64,000 nt of DNA from NCBI RefSeq assembly GCF_031127835.1, contig NZ_JARXHX010000002.1:390020-454019 (forward strand). Direction: 5' to 3'. Positions 41,622 to 50,619 of this stretch are shown piece after piece (position 1 is the first letter of the stretch; each line of letters starts with the position of its first letter). The translations under genes were made by a program, and so were the position numbers. The DNA is from Pelagicoccus sp. SDUM812002. GTDB lineage: Bacteria > Verrucomicrobiota > Verrucomicrobiia > Opitutales > Opitutaceae. Below the pieces are notes generated by a model. That model worked only from the letters and a program-made list of their open reading frames with translations, did not search any database and had not been told where the DNA came from.

Positions 41622-41637
41622 TTTTGTGGTTTGTAAA

Positions 41638-41667
41638 ACGAAGAAAGAAATGCGAAGAATAATTCGT
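41638..41667. promoter_or_regulatory. CGAA half-site cluster upstream of the sodium channel gene
   Basis: ACGAA (41638-41642), GCGAA (41652-41656) and TTCGT (41663-41667) with gaps of 9 and 6 nt. The 22 bases at 41650-41671 match 39629-39650 at 18 positions. Possible shared operator; inferred. Confidence 0.45.
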
Positions 41668-41774
41668 GTAAGTCAATGAGTAACCAAGTTTGCATCGATC
41701 GAATGGGGCGAGGCAGAAATTCTTGGGCGAGAAGTTTGGCGGGTTCCGGCGAGAGGGGGCGCATATAATGGGGT

Positions 41775-42740
41775 ATGAAGACCCTTACCCTGTTCGCCGC
41801 GTACGCGGCCGTTGGCTCTCTGTGGGCTGAAAACCCAATCATAACGGACGTTTTTACTGCAGATCCGGCTGCTATGGTGTCGGGCGATACGGTGTATTTG
41901 TACACTGGACACGACGAGGCTTTGCCCGACCGGCCGGGCTACGTGATGGATGATTGGCTCTGCTTTTCCTCGACCGACATGGTCAATTGGAAGCCCGAGG
42001 GCTCGCTCCTGTCGCTCGAAGACTTTCCATGGGCGAAAGCTAACGCTTGGGCGGCTCACACCATCGAGCGGGATGGCAAGTTTTTCTGGTATGTCTCCGT
42101 TTGGCGGGGCGAAGGACTCGGCTTCGCAGTGGGGGTGGCTTCTGCCGACAGCCCGACGGGACCTTTTTTCGACCCGTTGGGAGGACCGCTCATTTCCAGT
42201 GATATGACGCCCGATCCAACGAACCCCGAGGGGCGAGTCGTGACGTGGGATGACATCGATCCGGCGGCCTATATCGACGACGACGGCCAAGCTTACCTTT
42301 TTTGGGGAAATACGAACCTGTACTGGGCGAAGCTGAAGGATAACATGATCGAACTCGACGGTGAGATTCACCAGATCGAGCTGCCGCGTTTCACCGAAGC
42401 TCCTTGGATCCACAAGAAGGGGGAGCTCTATTACTTGACCTACGCTTGGGGCTTTCCAGAGCGAACGGCGTACGCGACCTCGAAGAGCATCACTGGCCCG
42501 TGGGAGTATCAAGGTCTCCTCAAAGGCTTAGCGGGTAACTGCAACACCAACCACCAGTCGGTCATTGAATTTAAGGGGCGCGATTACTTCATCTATCATA
42601 ATGGTGGCTTGCTCACAGGTGGAAGCTTTCGCCGTTCCGTATGCATAGAAGAACTACGCTACAACGAAGATGGGACACTGCAATTTGTAGTACCGACTTT
42701 GGATGGGGTGTCGTCCGCGGATGAGACCATTTCAAAATAG
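41775..42740 (+). CDS. GH43 family glycoside hydrolase, secreted (copy A)
   Basis: A 321-residue five-bladed propeller enzyme with a short signal peptide (LTLFAAYAAVGSLWA). FTADPAAMVSGDTVYLYTGHD contains the first catalytic Asp, IDPAAYIDDDGQAYLFWG the pKa-modulating Asp, and FTEAPWIHKKGELYYLTYA the general acid Glu. This pattern fits arabinofuranosidase/xylosidase subfamilies. A second related gene follows 21 nt after the stop. It probably removes arabinose or xylose from hemicellulose or pectin side chains outside the cytoplasm. Confidence 0.92.
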   Translation: MKTLTLFAAYAAVGSLWAENPIITDVFTADPAAMVSGDTVYLYTGHDEALPDRPGYVMDDWLCFSSTDMVNWKPEGSLLSLEDFPWAKANAWAAHTIERDGKFFWYVSVWRGEGLGFAVGVASADSPTGPFFDPLGGPLISSDMTPDPTNPEGRVVTWDDIDPAAYIDDDGQAYLFWGNTNLYWAKLKDNMIELDGEIHQIELPRFTEAPWIHKKGELYYLTYAWGFPERTAYATSKSITGPWEYQGLLKGLAGNCNTNHQSVIEFKGRDYFIYHNGGLLTGGSFRRSVCIEELRYNEDGTLQFVVPTLDGVSSADETISK

Positions 42741-42761
42741 CGTATTCAATATTTGATAACA

Positions 42762-43730
42762 ATGACCTCTAAAGTGAAATCTACATTCTCTCTATCTTTG
42801 AGCCTCTGCTTGTGCGCGGCTTCCTTGGCGGAGCCTGCCCAGCACCGAGGGAACCCGATCGTGACCGATATGTTCACGGCAGACCCGGCGCCGCTGGTAC
42901 ACGACGATACTCTCTATATTTACACGGGACACGACATCCAGAACGAGACAGATCGGTTCTTCAAGATGCACGACTGGTATGCTTTTTCCACTACAAACAT
43001 GGTGGACTACGAGAAACACGGTCCGTTGCTATCGGTAGACGATTTCGCGTGGGCGCAAGGAGACGCCTTCGCGAGCCACACGACCGAGCGAGACGGCAAG
43101 TTTTATTGGTATGTCTCGATTCGCCACAAGGACATCCGTGTGCATGAGGGCTTTTCGATCGGCGTAGCGGTTAGCGACAGCCCGACCGGGCCGTTTCGCG
43201 ATGCGATCGGCGGACCTTTGATTACGGACGAGACGCCTAACTCTGTGGTGCTCAATATCGATCCGGCGGTTTACGTGGATGACGACGGCCAGGCTTACTT
43301 GTATTGGGGATCCTGGAATGCGGGCCGCTGGGTGAATCTACAGGACAACATGCTAGAGCTGGAGGGAGAGGTTCATACCTTGGAGGCGCACAACTTCTTC
43401 GAAGCGCCTTTTATCCACAAGCGGGACGATCTCTACTACCTGACCTACGCCTCTCACTATCCGTCAACCACCGAGTACTCGACCAGCGACAGCGTTACGG
43501 GGCCTTGGACATATCGGGGCGTGATCAACGACTTGCTGCCTAAGTCCGAGACGAACCATCAGGGAATCGTCGAGTTCAAGGGCAATTGGTACTTCGTCTA
43601 CCACAATGCTGGTTTGCCTGGCGGTGGCGTTTATCGGCGTTCGTTATGCGTGGACAAGCTCGAGTACGACGACGACGGCTTGATAAAAAAGGTGGTTCGC
43701 ACCGAGACCAGCGTGCCTCGGATTGATTGA
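42762..43730 (+). CDS. GH43 family glycoside hydrolase, secreted (copy B)
   Basis: A 322-residue paralogue of the preceding gene. Signal peptide LSLSLCLCAASLA; MFTADPAPLVHDDTLYIYTG has the catalytic base Asp, LNIDPAVYVDDDGQAYLYWG the second Asp and FFEAPFIHKRDDLYYLTYA the acid Glu. The two copies share most blocks but differ throughout, so the duplication is old. The ATG at 42762 is preferred to a non-ATG start at 42753. It probably acts with copy A on the same polymer. Confidence 0.92.
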   Translation: MTSKVKSTFSLSLSLCLCAASLAEPAQHRGNPIVTDMFTADPAPLVHDDTLYIYTGHDIQNETDRFFKMHDWYAFSTTNMVDYEKHGPLLSVDDFAWAQGDAFASHTTERDGKFYWYVSIRHKDIRVHEGFSIGVAVSDSPTGPFRDAIGGPLITDETPNSVVLNIDPAVYVDDDGQAYLYWGSWNAGRWVNLQDNMLELEGEVHTLEAHNFFEAPFIHKRDDLYYLTYASHYPSTTEYSTSDSVTGPWTYRGVINDLLPKSETNHQGIVEFKGNWYFVYHNAGLPGGGVYRRSLCVDKLEYDDDGLIKKVVRTETSVPRID

Positions 43731-43969
43731 GGGAGAAAGCTCGTTCTCACGTTCACCGTCTTCAGGCCCTCGATCATGGTGGGAAGGTGATGGATTGGGT
43801 CCATGTGGACGTGTAAGATTGGTACTGTGGATGGAGAACGCTGCAAATGTTTGATATCGCGAGAAAGGCGTCTAGCGTGGAGGGAAGACTCGAGGAGCCT
43901 ATTTCTATCTTGCCCCATTTAATGGATAGAATTGGCGTTCCCAGTTACACCGAGAATTGCCCTGAAGAT

Positions 43970-44590
43970 ATGACTGCCGAACCGAGCCAGCCCGACAAAT
44001 CCCATTGGTCGGGTACCAGCATGGCGGACTTAACGGTCTGCCTACAGGCTATTGAAGCGGGAGACGAGCGAGCTTCGGAAGAGCTGTTGCCTCTGGTTTA
44101 CGACGAGCTGCGCCAGCACGCGGGGGTGCGGATGGCGCGGGAGTCCTCGGCTCACACGTTGCAGCCGACGGCCCTTGTGCATGAAGCTTGGCTGCGTGTG
44201 GTCGGTAAAGGGGGAATACGTTGGGAAAGTCGGGCTCATTTCTTTGGAGCAGCTGCGGAAGCCATGCGCCGCATCCTTATCGAAAGCGCTCGACGCAAAG
44301 CCCGTCTCAAGCGTGGCGGCGACATGGTTAGGGTCGACTTATCCACCATCGATGTCGCGACAGCGACACCCGAAGAGAAGGTGCTCATGATCGATGAGGC
44401 TCTGGAGAAACTGAAGCAAAAGGATCCTGAGCAGGCACGCGTGGTGATGCTGAAGTTTTTCATGAGCCACACCAATGCGGAGGTGGCGGACATGTTGCGT
44501 ATCAGCGAACGAACCGTCGAGCGGCGGTGGGCCTTCGCAAAGTCGTGGCTTCTCGATACCATCAAGCAGCAGCAAAACCAGCCCTTATGA
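43970..44590 (+). CDS. ECF-type sigma factor paired with a Ser/Thr kinase
   Basis: A 206-residue sigma factor of the group usually found next to protein kinase genes in Planctomycetes and Verrucomicrobiota. Region 2: LLPLVYDELRQHAGVRMARE, LQPTALVHEAWLRVVGKG and WESRAHFFGAAAEAMRRIL; region 4: ARVVMLKFFMSHTNAEVADM with the helix-turn-helix ISERTVERRW. Its stop overlaps the kinase start as ATGA (44587-44590). The start is uncertain: 43970 or an internal ATG at 44021; the earlier 43847 start adds 41 residues not typical of the group. Confidence 0.88.
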   Translation: MTAEPSQPDKSHWSGTSMADLTVCLQAIEAGDERASEELLPLVYDELRQHAGVRMARESSAHTLQPTALVHEAWLRVVGKGGIRWESRAHFFGAAAEAMRRILIESARRKARLKRGGDMVRVDLSTIDVATATPEEKVLMIDEALEKLKQKDPEQARVVMLKFFMSHTNAEVADMLRISERTVERRWAFAKSWLLDTIKQQQNQPL

Positions 44591-46764
44591 GTTCCGATAC
44601 CGCCCGCGAAGAAGAGATTTTTGATGCGGCCCGTTCCTTGAGCGATCCTGCCCAGCGTAGCTCTTTTTTGGAGACGGAGTGCGGGGACGATGCAGGAATG
44701 TTGCGGCGCTTGAGTTCGATGCTCGAAACCACGGAAGAGGTGGATGACTTTTTCGCAGAAAGCGCTCGCGCCATTAATTCTGAAGAGGTGGCGGAAAAGC
44801 TGCGGCGCGATCCCGATGAAGAGGAGGAAGTGGGAGTTCGTATCGGTCGCTATCGACTCTTGCAGCGACTCGGAGATGGGGGCTGTGGAGTTGTCTATCT
44901 AGCGGAGCAGGAAGAGCCCGTGCGCCGCGCGGTCGCTCTGAAGATCATCCGCTTGGGCATGGAAACCGAGCGTGTGATATCGCGTTTCGAAGCGGAGCGT
45001 CAGGCTTTGGCCATGATGGACCATCCGAACATCGCCCGCGTTTTCGACGCTGGAGAGACTGCAGGAGGCTCTCCGTACTTCGTTATGGAGCATGTTCGCG
45101 GCGAAGCGCTGACCGACTATTGTCGAGCCCACAAACTGGGAATCATCGACCGCCTCAAGCTTTTCATGCAGGTGTGCCATGCGATCCAGCACGCCCACCA
45201 GAAGGGCATCATCCACGGTGATATCAAGCCGTCCAATATAATCGTAAGCGAACACGATGGAGGGCCGGTACCGCGAGTTATTGACTTTGGCATCGCTCGG
45301 GCTACCGAGGCCGGGTTCAGTGAAATGATGCTGTTTTCTGGGCCGGACAAGCAGGTGCTCGGCACGCCGTCTTACATGAGTCCGGAGCAGGTTCAGCTCG
45401 GTGGTTTAGATGTGGATACAAGGAGCGACGTATACAGCCTCGGAGTCCTGCTTTACGAGCTGCTCACCGACAAGCCCCCGTTCGACAAGGAACGTTTGGC
45501 AAATGTGGGTATCGCCGACCTGCGTCGTATCGTGGGGAAGGAGGATCCTCCTCTGCCCTCCGCACGCATCGCGAACTTGAGTGCTGAAGAAGTGGATACG
45601 ATCGCTACATCTCTCAATAAGACGCCGAAGGGCTTGATTTCTCGGCTGAAGGGAGACTTGGACTGTATCGTTATGAAGGCCATGTCGAAGGATAGGCGCC
45701 GACGCTACGAGACGGCGGATGCTTTTGCCACAGAGTTGAAACGCTACCTCTCGGACGAGCCCGTCGTGGCGCATACCCCCGGCTTTTTCTATCGCTATCG
45801 CAAAATGGTGAAGCGCAACCGAACCATGGTGCTCGCGTCCACTGCGGTGGCCCTGACTTTGATTTTCGGACTCGGCATGTCGACGTGGCTTCTCTTGCGG
45901 GAGCGCGAGGCCCGCCAGCGGGCGGAAGCGGCGGAACAGCAGCAGGCCCGCTTGCGGCAAGAGGCGGAATTCCGTGGCCTGTTGACGGAGGCGGCGATGC
46001 TGGTGAGCAAAGAGGAGTACGCGGAAGCTGATGTATTGTTGGGCGGGGTGGAGTTGAACGAGGCTACGATGGAGGGCGCTGCTGTTTTTCGAGCGTTGGG
46101 CGAGTGGCACGCGATCAATGGACGTTGGCGTTTGGCTGCGGAGCGGTTCAAGACTTTGTTGAGGGTGAACCAGCTCGAGGGCGCGGACGTTTCCACTCTC
46201 GATTATTTGGAGCTCGGGCCGGTGCTCATGGAGTTGGGGGACTTGGATGAATACGACCGTTTCCGGCGTCAAGCGGTGGAACGTTTTTCGGGAGGTGAGC
46301 TGCCGTTTGCGGACCGGATCGTGAAGATCAGCTTGCTGGTATCCGCCAACGGGGAGATGCTACGTCGACTGGAACCGTTTGCGGAGGCGTCCAAGAAGTC
46401 GATCCACGCAGCTGAAACGTCGGGCGACAATTTTCAAGCTGCTTGGCGATCCATGTCGCACGCGCTATTCGAGTACCGTCAGGCCAACTACGCCGATGCG
46501 GCAGCCTATGCGAAGCGCTGCTTCACCTATGGGGCGCCCAACGCCCCGCGCGACGCAGCTGCCGGTTTTGTGCTAGCGATGGCGTCCTACCAGATGGGGC
46601 GCACGGATGACGCCCAGGAGGCCTATCGCGACGCGGCTCGGCTCGTCGAAAGTAAGTTCGTGACAAATATAGACTTAGGGAATCCAGTACAGGGCTTCTG
46701 GTTCGACTGGGCATTTGCTCGTGTGATCAAGCGGGAAGCTTCGCGCCTGCTCGGAATCGAGTAG
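44587..46764 (+). CDS. Transmembrane Ser/Thr protein kinase
   Basis: A 725-residue kinase. The N-terminal 85 residues are acidic and helical; the kinase domain (about 88-390) has the Gly loop LGDGGCGVVYLA, VALKII (Lys 119), the catalytic loop IIHGDIKPSNI (Asp 212), DFGIAR and GTPSYMSPEQV. The Arg before the catalytic Asp is Gly (HGD), making it a non-RD kinase. One membrane helix (LASTAVALTLIFGLGMSTWL) follows, then an extracytoplasmic helical-repeat region with TPR-like spacing. It probably modulates the cotranscribed sigma factor. It lies inside the carbohydrate locus but need not be part of it. Confidence 0.93.
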   Translation: MSSDTAREEEIFDAARSLSDPAQRSSFLETECGDDAGMLRRLSSMLETTEEVDDFFAESARAINSEEVAEKLRRDPDEEEEVGVRIGRYRLLQRLGDGGCGVVYLAEQEEPVRRAVALKIIRLGMETERVISRFEAERQALAMMDHPNIARVFDAGETAGGSPYFVMEHVRGEALTDYCRAHKLGIIDRLKLFMQVCHAIQHAHQKGIIHGDIKPSNIIVSEHDGGPVPRVIDFGIARATEAGFSEMMLFSGPDKQVLGTPSYMSPEQVQLGGLDVDTRSDVYSLGVLLYELLTDKPPFDKERLANVGIADLRRIVGKEDPPLPSARIANLSAEEVDTIATSLNKTPKGLISRLKGDLDCIVMKAMSKDRRRRYETADAFATELKRYLSDEPVVAHTPGFFYRYRKMVKRNRTMVLASTAVALTLIFGLGMSTWLLLREREARQRAEAAEQQQARLRQEAEFRGLLTEAAMLVSKEEYAEADVLLGGVELNEATMEGAAVFRALGEWHAINGRWRLAAERFKTLLRVNQLEGADVSTLDYLELGPVLMELGDLDEYDRFRRQAVERFSGGELPFADRIVKISLLVSANGEMLRRLEPFAEASKKSIHAAETSGDNFQAAWRSMSHALFEYRQANYADAAAYAKRCFTYGAPNAPRDAAAGFVLAMASYQMGRTDDAQEAYRDAARLVESKFVTNIDLGNPVQGFWFDWAFARVIKREASRLLGIE

Positions 46765-47009
46765 GGCCAGGAGGTAGCGCGGTGCTTTAGCCCGCGTCTG
46801 CGTTCCAGGTTCCATTTCCCGGGGTCTCTGGCCAGAGCTCCTGGCTGCGGATGGAGTTTTTTGGCGGGTTCTGTTTTAGTAGGGCGCATTTAGGGGTAGT
46901 TCGGTTTGGCCTGCGTATTTCGCAAGTGACCGGGCGTATCGATTCAAACCCCGTCTACTATGCCCTCATCTCAGTTTTTTTCTTCCCCAGAGGCTTCTGA
47001 TTTCGCCCT

Positions 47010-48368
47010 ATGAAAACGAAGAAGCTCACAGTATTAGAAAAAGTTGGCTTCGGCGCCGGCGACATGTCGATCAATGTCATGGTCGCGGCCCTGTTCTTCT
47101 TCATGTCCTTTTTCTACACGGACATCTTCGGACTGGACCCGATCGATATGGGAATCCTGTTCATGGTGGCACGTCTCGTAGATGCCTTTACGGACCCGAT
47201 GATGGGACTGCTCACCGATAAGGTGACGACGCGGATGGGGCGTTTTCGCCCCTACTTCCTGTATTTGGCGGTGCCATACGGCGTGGCCATGGTCTTGCTC
47301 TTTACGACACCGGACTGGGACTATGCAGCCAAGCTGGTTTGGGCTTATGCAACTTACTTGTTTGCGACCCTCATGTTCACGGGAGTTGCGATTCCATATA
47401 TCTCCTACATCGGCGTTTTGACGTCCGATCCGCAGGAGCGTTTGTCAGCTAATGGATACCGCATGTTTTTCGCTAAGATTGCCAATGTGGTGATCGTAGC
47501 CTCGGTGCCCTTGCTCGCAAAAGCGTGGGGCGGAGATGACCTCGGCAAGGGATACCAGTTGGCGATGGGGTTGATGTCAGGAGTGGGTGTCCTGCTGCTC
47601 CTGTTTTGTTTTTTCACTACACGCGAACGGGTCGAGTATGTGGTGGACCGCCAGCCGATCGGGCGCCAACTCGCTCTGCTCTGGCGCAACGACCAGTGGC
47701 TGGTGCTCGCGGGAGCCTGTATCGTAGGAACTCTTGGATACGCGATTCGCGGTAGCGTGGCGATGTACTACGCCAAATATTTCCTAAACGGCGATGAGGT
47801 AATCATCTCGGCCTTTACGAGTTCTGGTATTGCAGCGTCGATCCTATCGATGGTCGCTTCGACCTGGATTACCAAACGCTATTGCAAGATCGCGCTTTTT
47901 CGGTGGTCTCAGATTTTGACCGGAGTGATCAGTTTGGCCCTGTATTTCTTCGTCACGCCAAACGACGTGGTCCTGGCTTTCGGTCTCTATATCCTGCTTT
48001 GTTTTGTGGTCGATTTGCACGCACCAGTTTTCTGGTCCGCGATTGCGGAAGCGGTTGATTACGGTCAGGTCAAGAGCGGCGAGCGCGTTTCCGGACTCGC
48101 TTTTGGAGGTATATCCTTTTGCCAAAAAGCCGGCGGCGGTCTGGCCGGATTGGTAGGCGGTCTGTTGCTCAGCTATTTCAACTACGAGAAAGACGTCCAG
48201 CAATCAGCTTACACTTTAAATGGTATCGCTCTGATGCTGACGGTTATTCCCGGAGCTTTCCATGCACTGCTCGGTGTCATGATGTTCAAATATAAGATCA
48301 CCGATAAATATTACCACGATATGGTGGACGAAAGCGGAATTTTAAAGCCAGCGGAAGAGGGTGCTTAG
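47010..48368 (+). CDS. GPH family sugar:cation symporter (MelB-like)
   Basis: A 452-residue transporter with twelve hydrophobic segments. The N-terminal pattern EKVGFGAGDMSINVMVAALF, LVDAFTDPMMGLLTDKV and GRFRPYFLY is typical of glycoside-pentoside-hexuronide symporters. A second cytoplasmic motif appears near AEAVDYGQVKSGERVSGLAF. It should import a sugar or disaccharide with Na+ or H+. Its position before the arabinanase genes suggests arabinose or arabino-oligosaccharide uptake. Confidence 0.92.
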   Translation: MKTKKLTVLEKVGFGAGDMSINVMVAALFFFMSFFYTDIFGLDPIDMGILFMVARLVDAFTDPMMGLLTDKVTTRMGRFRPYFLYLAVPYGVAMVLLFTTPDWDYAAKLVWAYATYLFATLMFTGVAIPYISYIGVLTSDPQERLSANGYRMFFAKIANVVIVASVPLLAKAWGGDDLGKGYQLAMGLMSGVGVLLLLFCFFTTRERVEYVVDRQPIGRQLALLWRNDQWLVLAGACIVGTLGYAIRGSVAMYYAKYFLNGDEVIISAFTSSGIAASILSMVASTWITKRYCKIALFRWSQILTGVISLALYFFVTPNDVVLAFGLYILLCFVVDLHAPVFWSAIAEAVDYGQVKSGERVSGLAFGGISFCQKAGGGLAGLVGGLLLSYFNYEKDVQQSAYTLNGIALMLTVIPGAFHALLGVMMFKYKITDKYYHDMVDESGILKPAEEGA

Positions 48369-48423
48369 GGAGCTCCTCAGGACGAGCTGTGCCAACAGAT
48401 ACCAATAGCGCGAAATTTGAAAC

Positions 48424-49368
48424 ATGGATAGACAACCTACTCCTTTAATACCGCAAAGAGCGGATCCGCACATCTTGAAGGCGACTGACGGATATTACTA
48501 TTTCTCAGCATCGGTTCCCGAGTACGACCGTTTGGAGCTCCGTCGTTCCAAGACCATCGCGGGGTTAGCGAATGCAGAGCGCGTGACGGTTTGGACAAAG
48601 CCGGACGAAGGTCCTTATTCGGACCTGATCTGGGCTCCTGAGATTCACTATGTTCGCGGCGCCTGGTATATCTATTTTGCAGCAGCGCCGTCTCGAGAAA
48701 TAAAATACGATTTATTTCAGCACCGAATGTACGCTATTCAATCGGATGCGGCGAATCCGCTCGAAGGCGATTGGTCGTCGCCAGTGCAGGTCGATACAGG
48801 GATTGATACCTTTTGCCTCGACGCGACCGTGTTCGAGCACGGCAGCGACCTCTATTACATTTGGGCTCAAAAAGAAACAGGGATCCAGGGGAACTCTAAT
48901 CTTTACATCGCGAAGATGGATACACCGCTAACCTTGGCGACTGATCCTGTGCGTCTGAGCATTCCTGAGTTTGATTGGGAAACACGCGGATTTTGGGTAA
49001 ACGAAGGTCCATCGATCTTGAAGCGAAGAGGGAAGATATTCTTGTCTTACTCAGCGAGCGCGACGGATGAGAACTACGCTATGGGGCTTCTCTACGCAGA
49101 CGATGGGAGCGATCTTCTTGACGCGAGCAGCTGGACCAAGAGCAAGGAGCCGGTGCTCGGATCGCGCCCAGAGTTCAAGCATTTTGGTCCGGGGCACAAC
49201 AGCTTCACAGTGTCCGAGGACGGGAGCGATGATATGCTTGTGTATCACGCGAGAGAATACACCGAAATAGAAGGGGATCCACTGTGGGACCCTAATCGAC
49301 ATACCTTTCTGAAGAAACTGCTCTGGGGTGAAGATGGCATGCCCGTTTTTGATACCCCGAGAAACTAA
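48424..49368 (+). CDS. GH43 exo-arabinofuranosidase-like enzyme, cytoplasmic
   Basis: A 314-residue GH43 protein without signal peptide. RADPHILKATDGYYYFSASV carries the catalytic base Asp, FCLDATVFEHGSDLYYIWAQ the second Asp, VNEGPSILKRRGKIFLSYSA the general acid Glu, and FGPGHNSFTVSEDG the late His. The pattern resembles subfamily 26 exo-1,5-arabinofuranosidases. Working inside the cell, it would complete breakdown of oligosaccharides brought in by the GPH symporter 55 nt upstream. Confidence 0.9.
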   Translation: MDRQPTPLIPQRADPHILKATDGYYYFSASVPEYDRLELRRSKTIAGLANAERVTVWTKPDEGPYSDLIWAPEIHYVRGAWYIYFAAAPSREIKYDLFQHRMYAIQSDAANPLEGDWSSPVQVDTGIDTFCLDATVFEHGSDLYYIWAQKETGIQGNSNLYIAKMDTPLTLATDPVRLSIPEFDWETRGFWVNEGPSILKRRGKIFLSYSASATDENYAMGLLYADDGSDLLDASSWTKSKEPVLGSRPEFKHFGPGHNSFTVSEDGSDDMLVYHAREYTEIEGDPLWDPNRHTFLKKLLWGEDGMPVFDTPRN

Positions 49369-49373
49369 AACGT

Positions 49374-50423
49374 ATGGAGATGCAGAGAATGATACGTGCG
49401 ACTTTAAGTTTACTTAACCTATTTAGCTTCAACCTAATAGCGTTTGGAGCTGAGCCTGCCAAGGTGCAGGATACGGTGGATGTGCCGCGAGAGGATGTCG
49501 TTGCCCATGACCCAGTTCTCATTAAGGAGGCGGACACTTACTACCTTTTCACGACGGGACCAGGAGTGTCGGTTTGGAGCTCGAGTGACATGGACAATTG
49601 GACGATGTTGGATCCTGTATTTGATGCGACGCCCGATTGGGCTATGAAGGTGGTTCCGGGATTCAGGGGCCACATGTGGGCGCCGGATATCAGCTATCAC
49701 GATGGAAGGTATCTGCTCTATTACTCTGTATCCACTTTTGGATCGAACGACTCTTGTATTGGAATGGCCAGCAACGTAACGCTCGATCCATCGAATCCCG
49801 ATTTCGAGTGGAAAGATCATGGGGTGGTGGTTCGATCTGAGCCTGGTTTACAAGATTGGAACGCGATCGATCCGAATCTTGTCTTCGACGAAGGAGGCCA
49901 GCCCTTCCTCGCTTTTGGCTCGTTTTGGAGCGGATTGAAGCTTGCTCCTCTAAACGAAAGTCTGGATCGCGTGGAAGAGAGTGCTGCGCCTATCGCTATA
50001 GCCAGTCGGCGTATGACTCTCGAGGTCCCAGCTCCGGGCGAAGCTCCCGTTTTGCAAAAAGGGAATGACGCGATCGAAGGACCGTTCATCTATCGGAAAG
50101 GCGATTACTATTATCTGTTCGCGTCAGTCGACTACTGCTGTCGTGGAAAGGACAGTACTTACAAGATGGTCTATGGTCGATCGAAGAAGATCGAAGGCCC
50201 CTATCTAGACCGAGACGGGCAATCGATGCTCGAAGGTGGTGGTACACTATTAAAGGAAGGCAACGAGCGATGGCATGGGCTTGGCCACAATGGCGTGTCG
50301 GAGATCGACGGACAGGAGTATGCGGTCTTCCATGGATACGACGGCGAAACGGAAAAAGGACTTCCTAAGCTCCTAGTCGAGCCGCTCAGCTGGACCGAGG
50401 ACGGTTGGCCAGAGCTCGAATAG
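49374..50423 (+). CDS. Endo-1,5-alpha-arabinanase (GH43), secreted
   Basis: A 349-residue protein with a signal peptide (ATLSLLNLFSFNLIAFGA). VAHDPVLIKEADTYYLFTTG has the catalytic base Asp, GHMWAPDISYHDGRYLLYYS, WNAIDPNLVFDEGGQPFLAF the second Asp, and AIEGPFIYRKGDYYYLFASV the acid Glu; VDYCCRG is characteristic of arabinanases. It cuts the alpha-1,5-arabinan backbone outside the cell. It begins 5 nt after the preceding gene's stop; ATGs at 49374, 49380 and 49389 are all possible. Confidence 0.92.
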   Translation: MEMQRMIRATLSLLNLFSFNLIAFGAEPAKVQDTVDVPREDVVAHDPVLIKEADTYYLFTTGPGVSVWSSSDMDNWTMLDPVFDATPDWAMKVVPGFRGHMWAPDISYHDGRYLLYYSVSTFGSNDSCIGMASNVTLDPSNPDFEWKDHGVVVRSEPGLQDWNAIDPNLVFDEGGQPFLAFGSFWSGLKLAPLNESLDRVEESAAPIAIASRRMTLEVPAPGEAPVLQKGNDAIEGPFIYRKGDYYYLFASVDYCCRGKDSTYKMVYGRSKKIEGPYLDRDGQSMLEGGGTLLKEGNERWHGLGHNGVSEIDGQEYAVFHGYDGETEKGLPKLLVEPLSWTEDGWPELE

Positions 50424-50619
50424 ATCCAATTGCAGAAAAACGTACCGACGATTCGCTATAGTAAAAATCAGACGTTCATTCGAATTCTGATTAAAGGTTA
50501 AATTATTTTGGCGGGTCTAATTCGGAAAACGCGCATGGGCTTACGAGGAGTTCCTCTGCTGATGCCCTTTTAGTTTTATATCAACTAAGTCAGCTACACC
50601 AAAAACTACCACTATTAAA

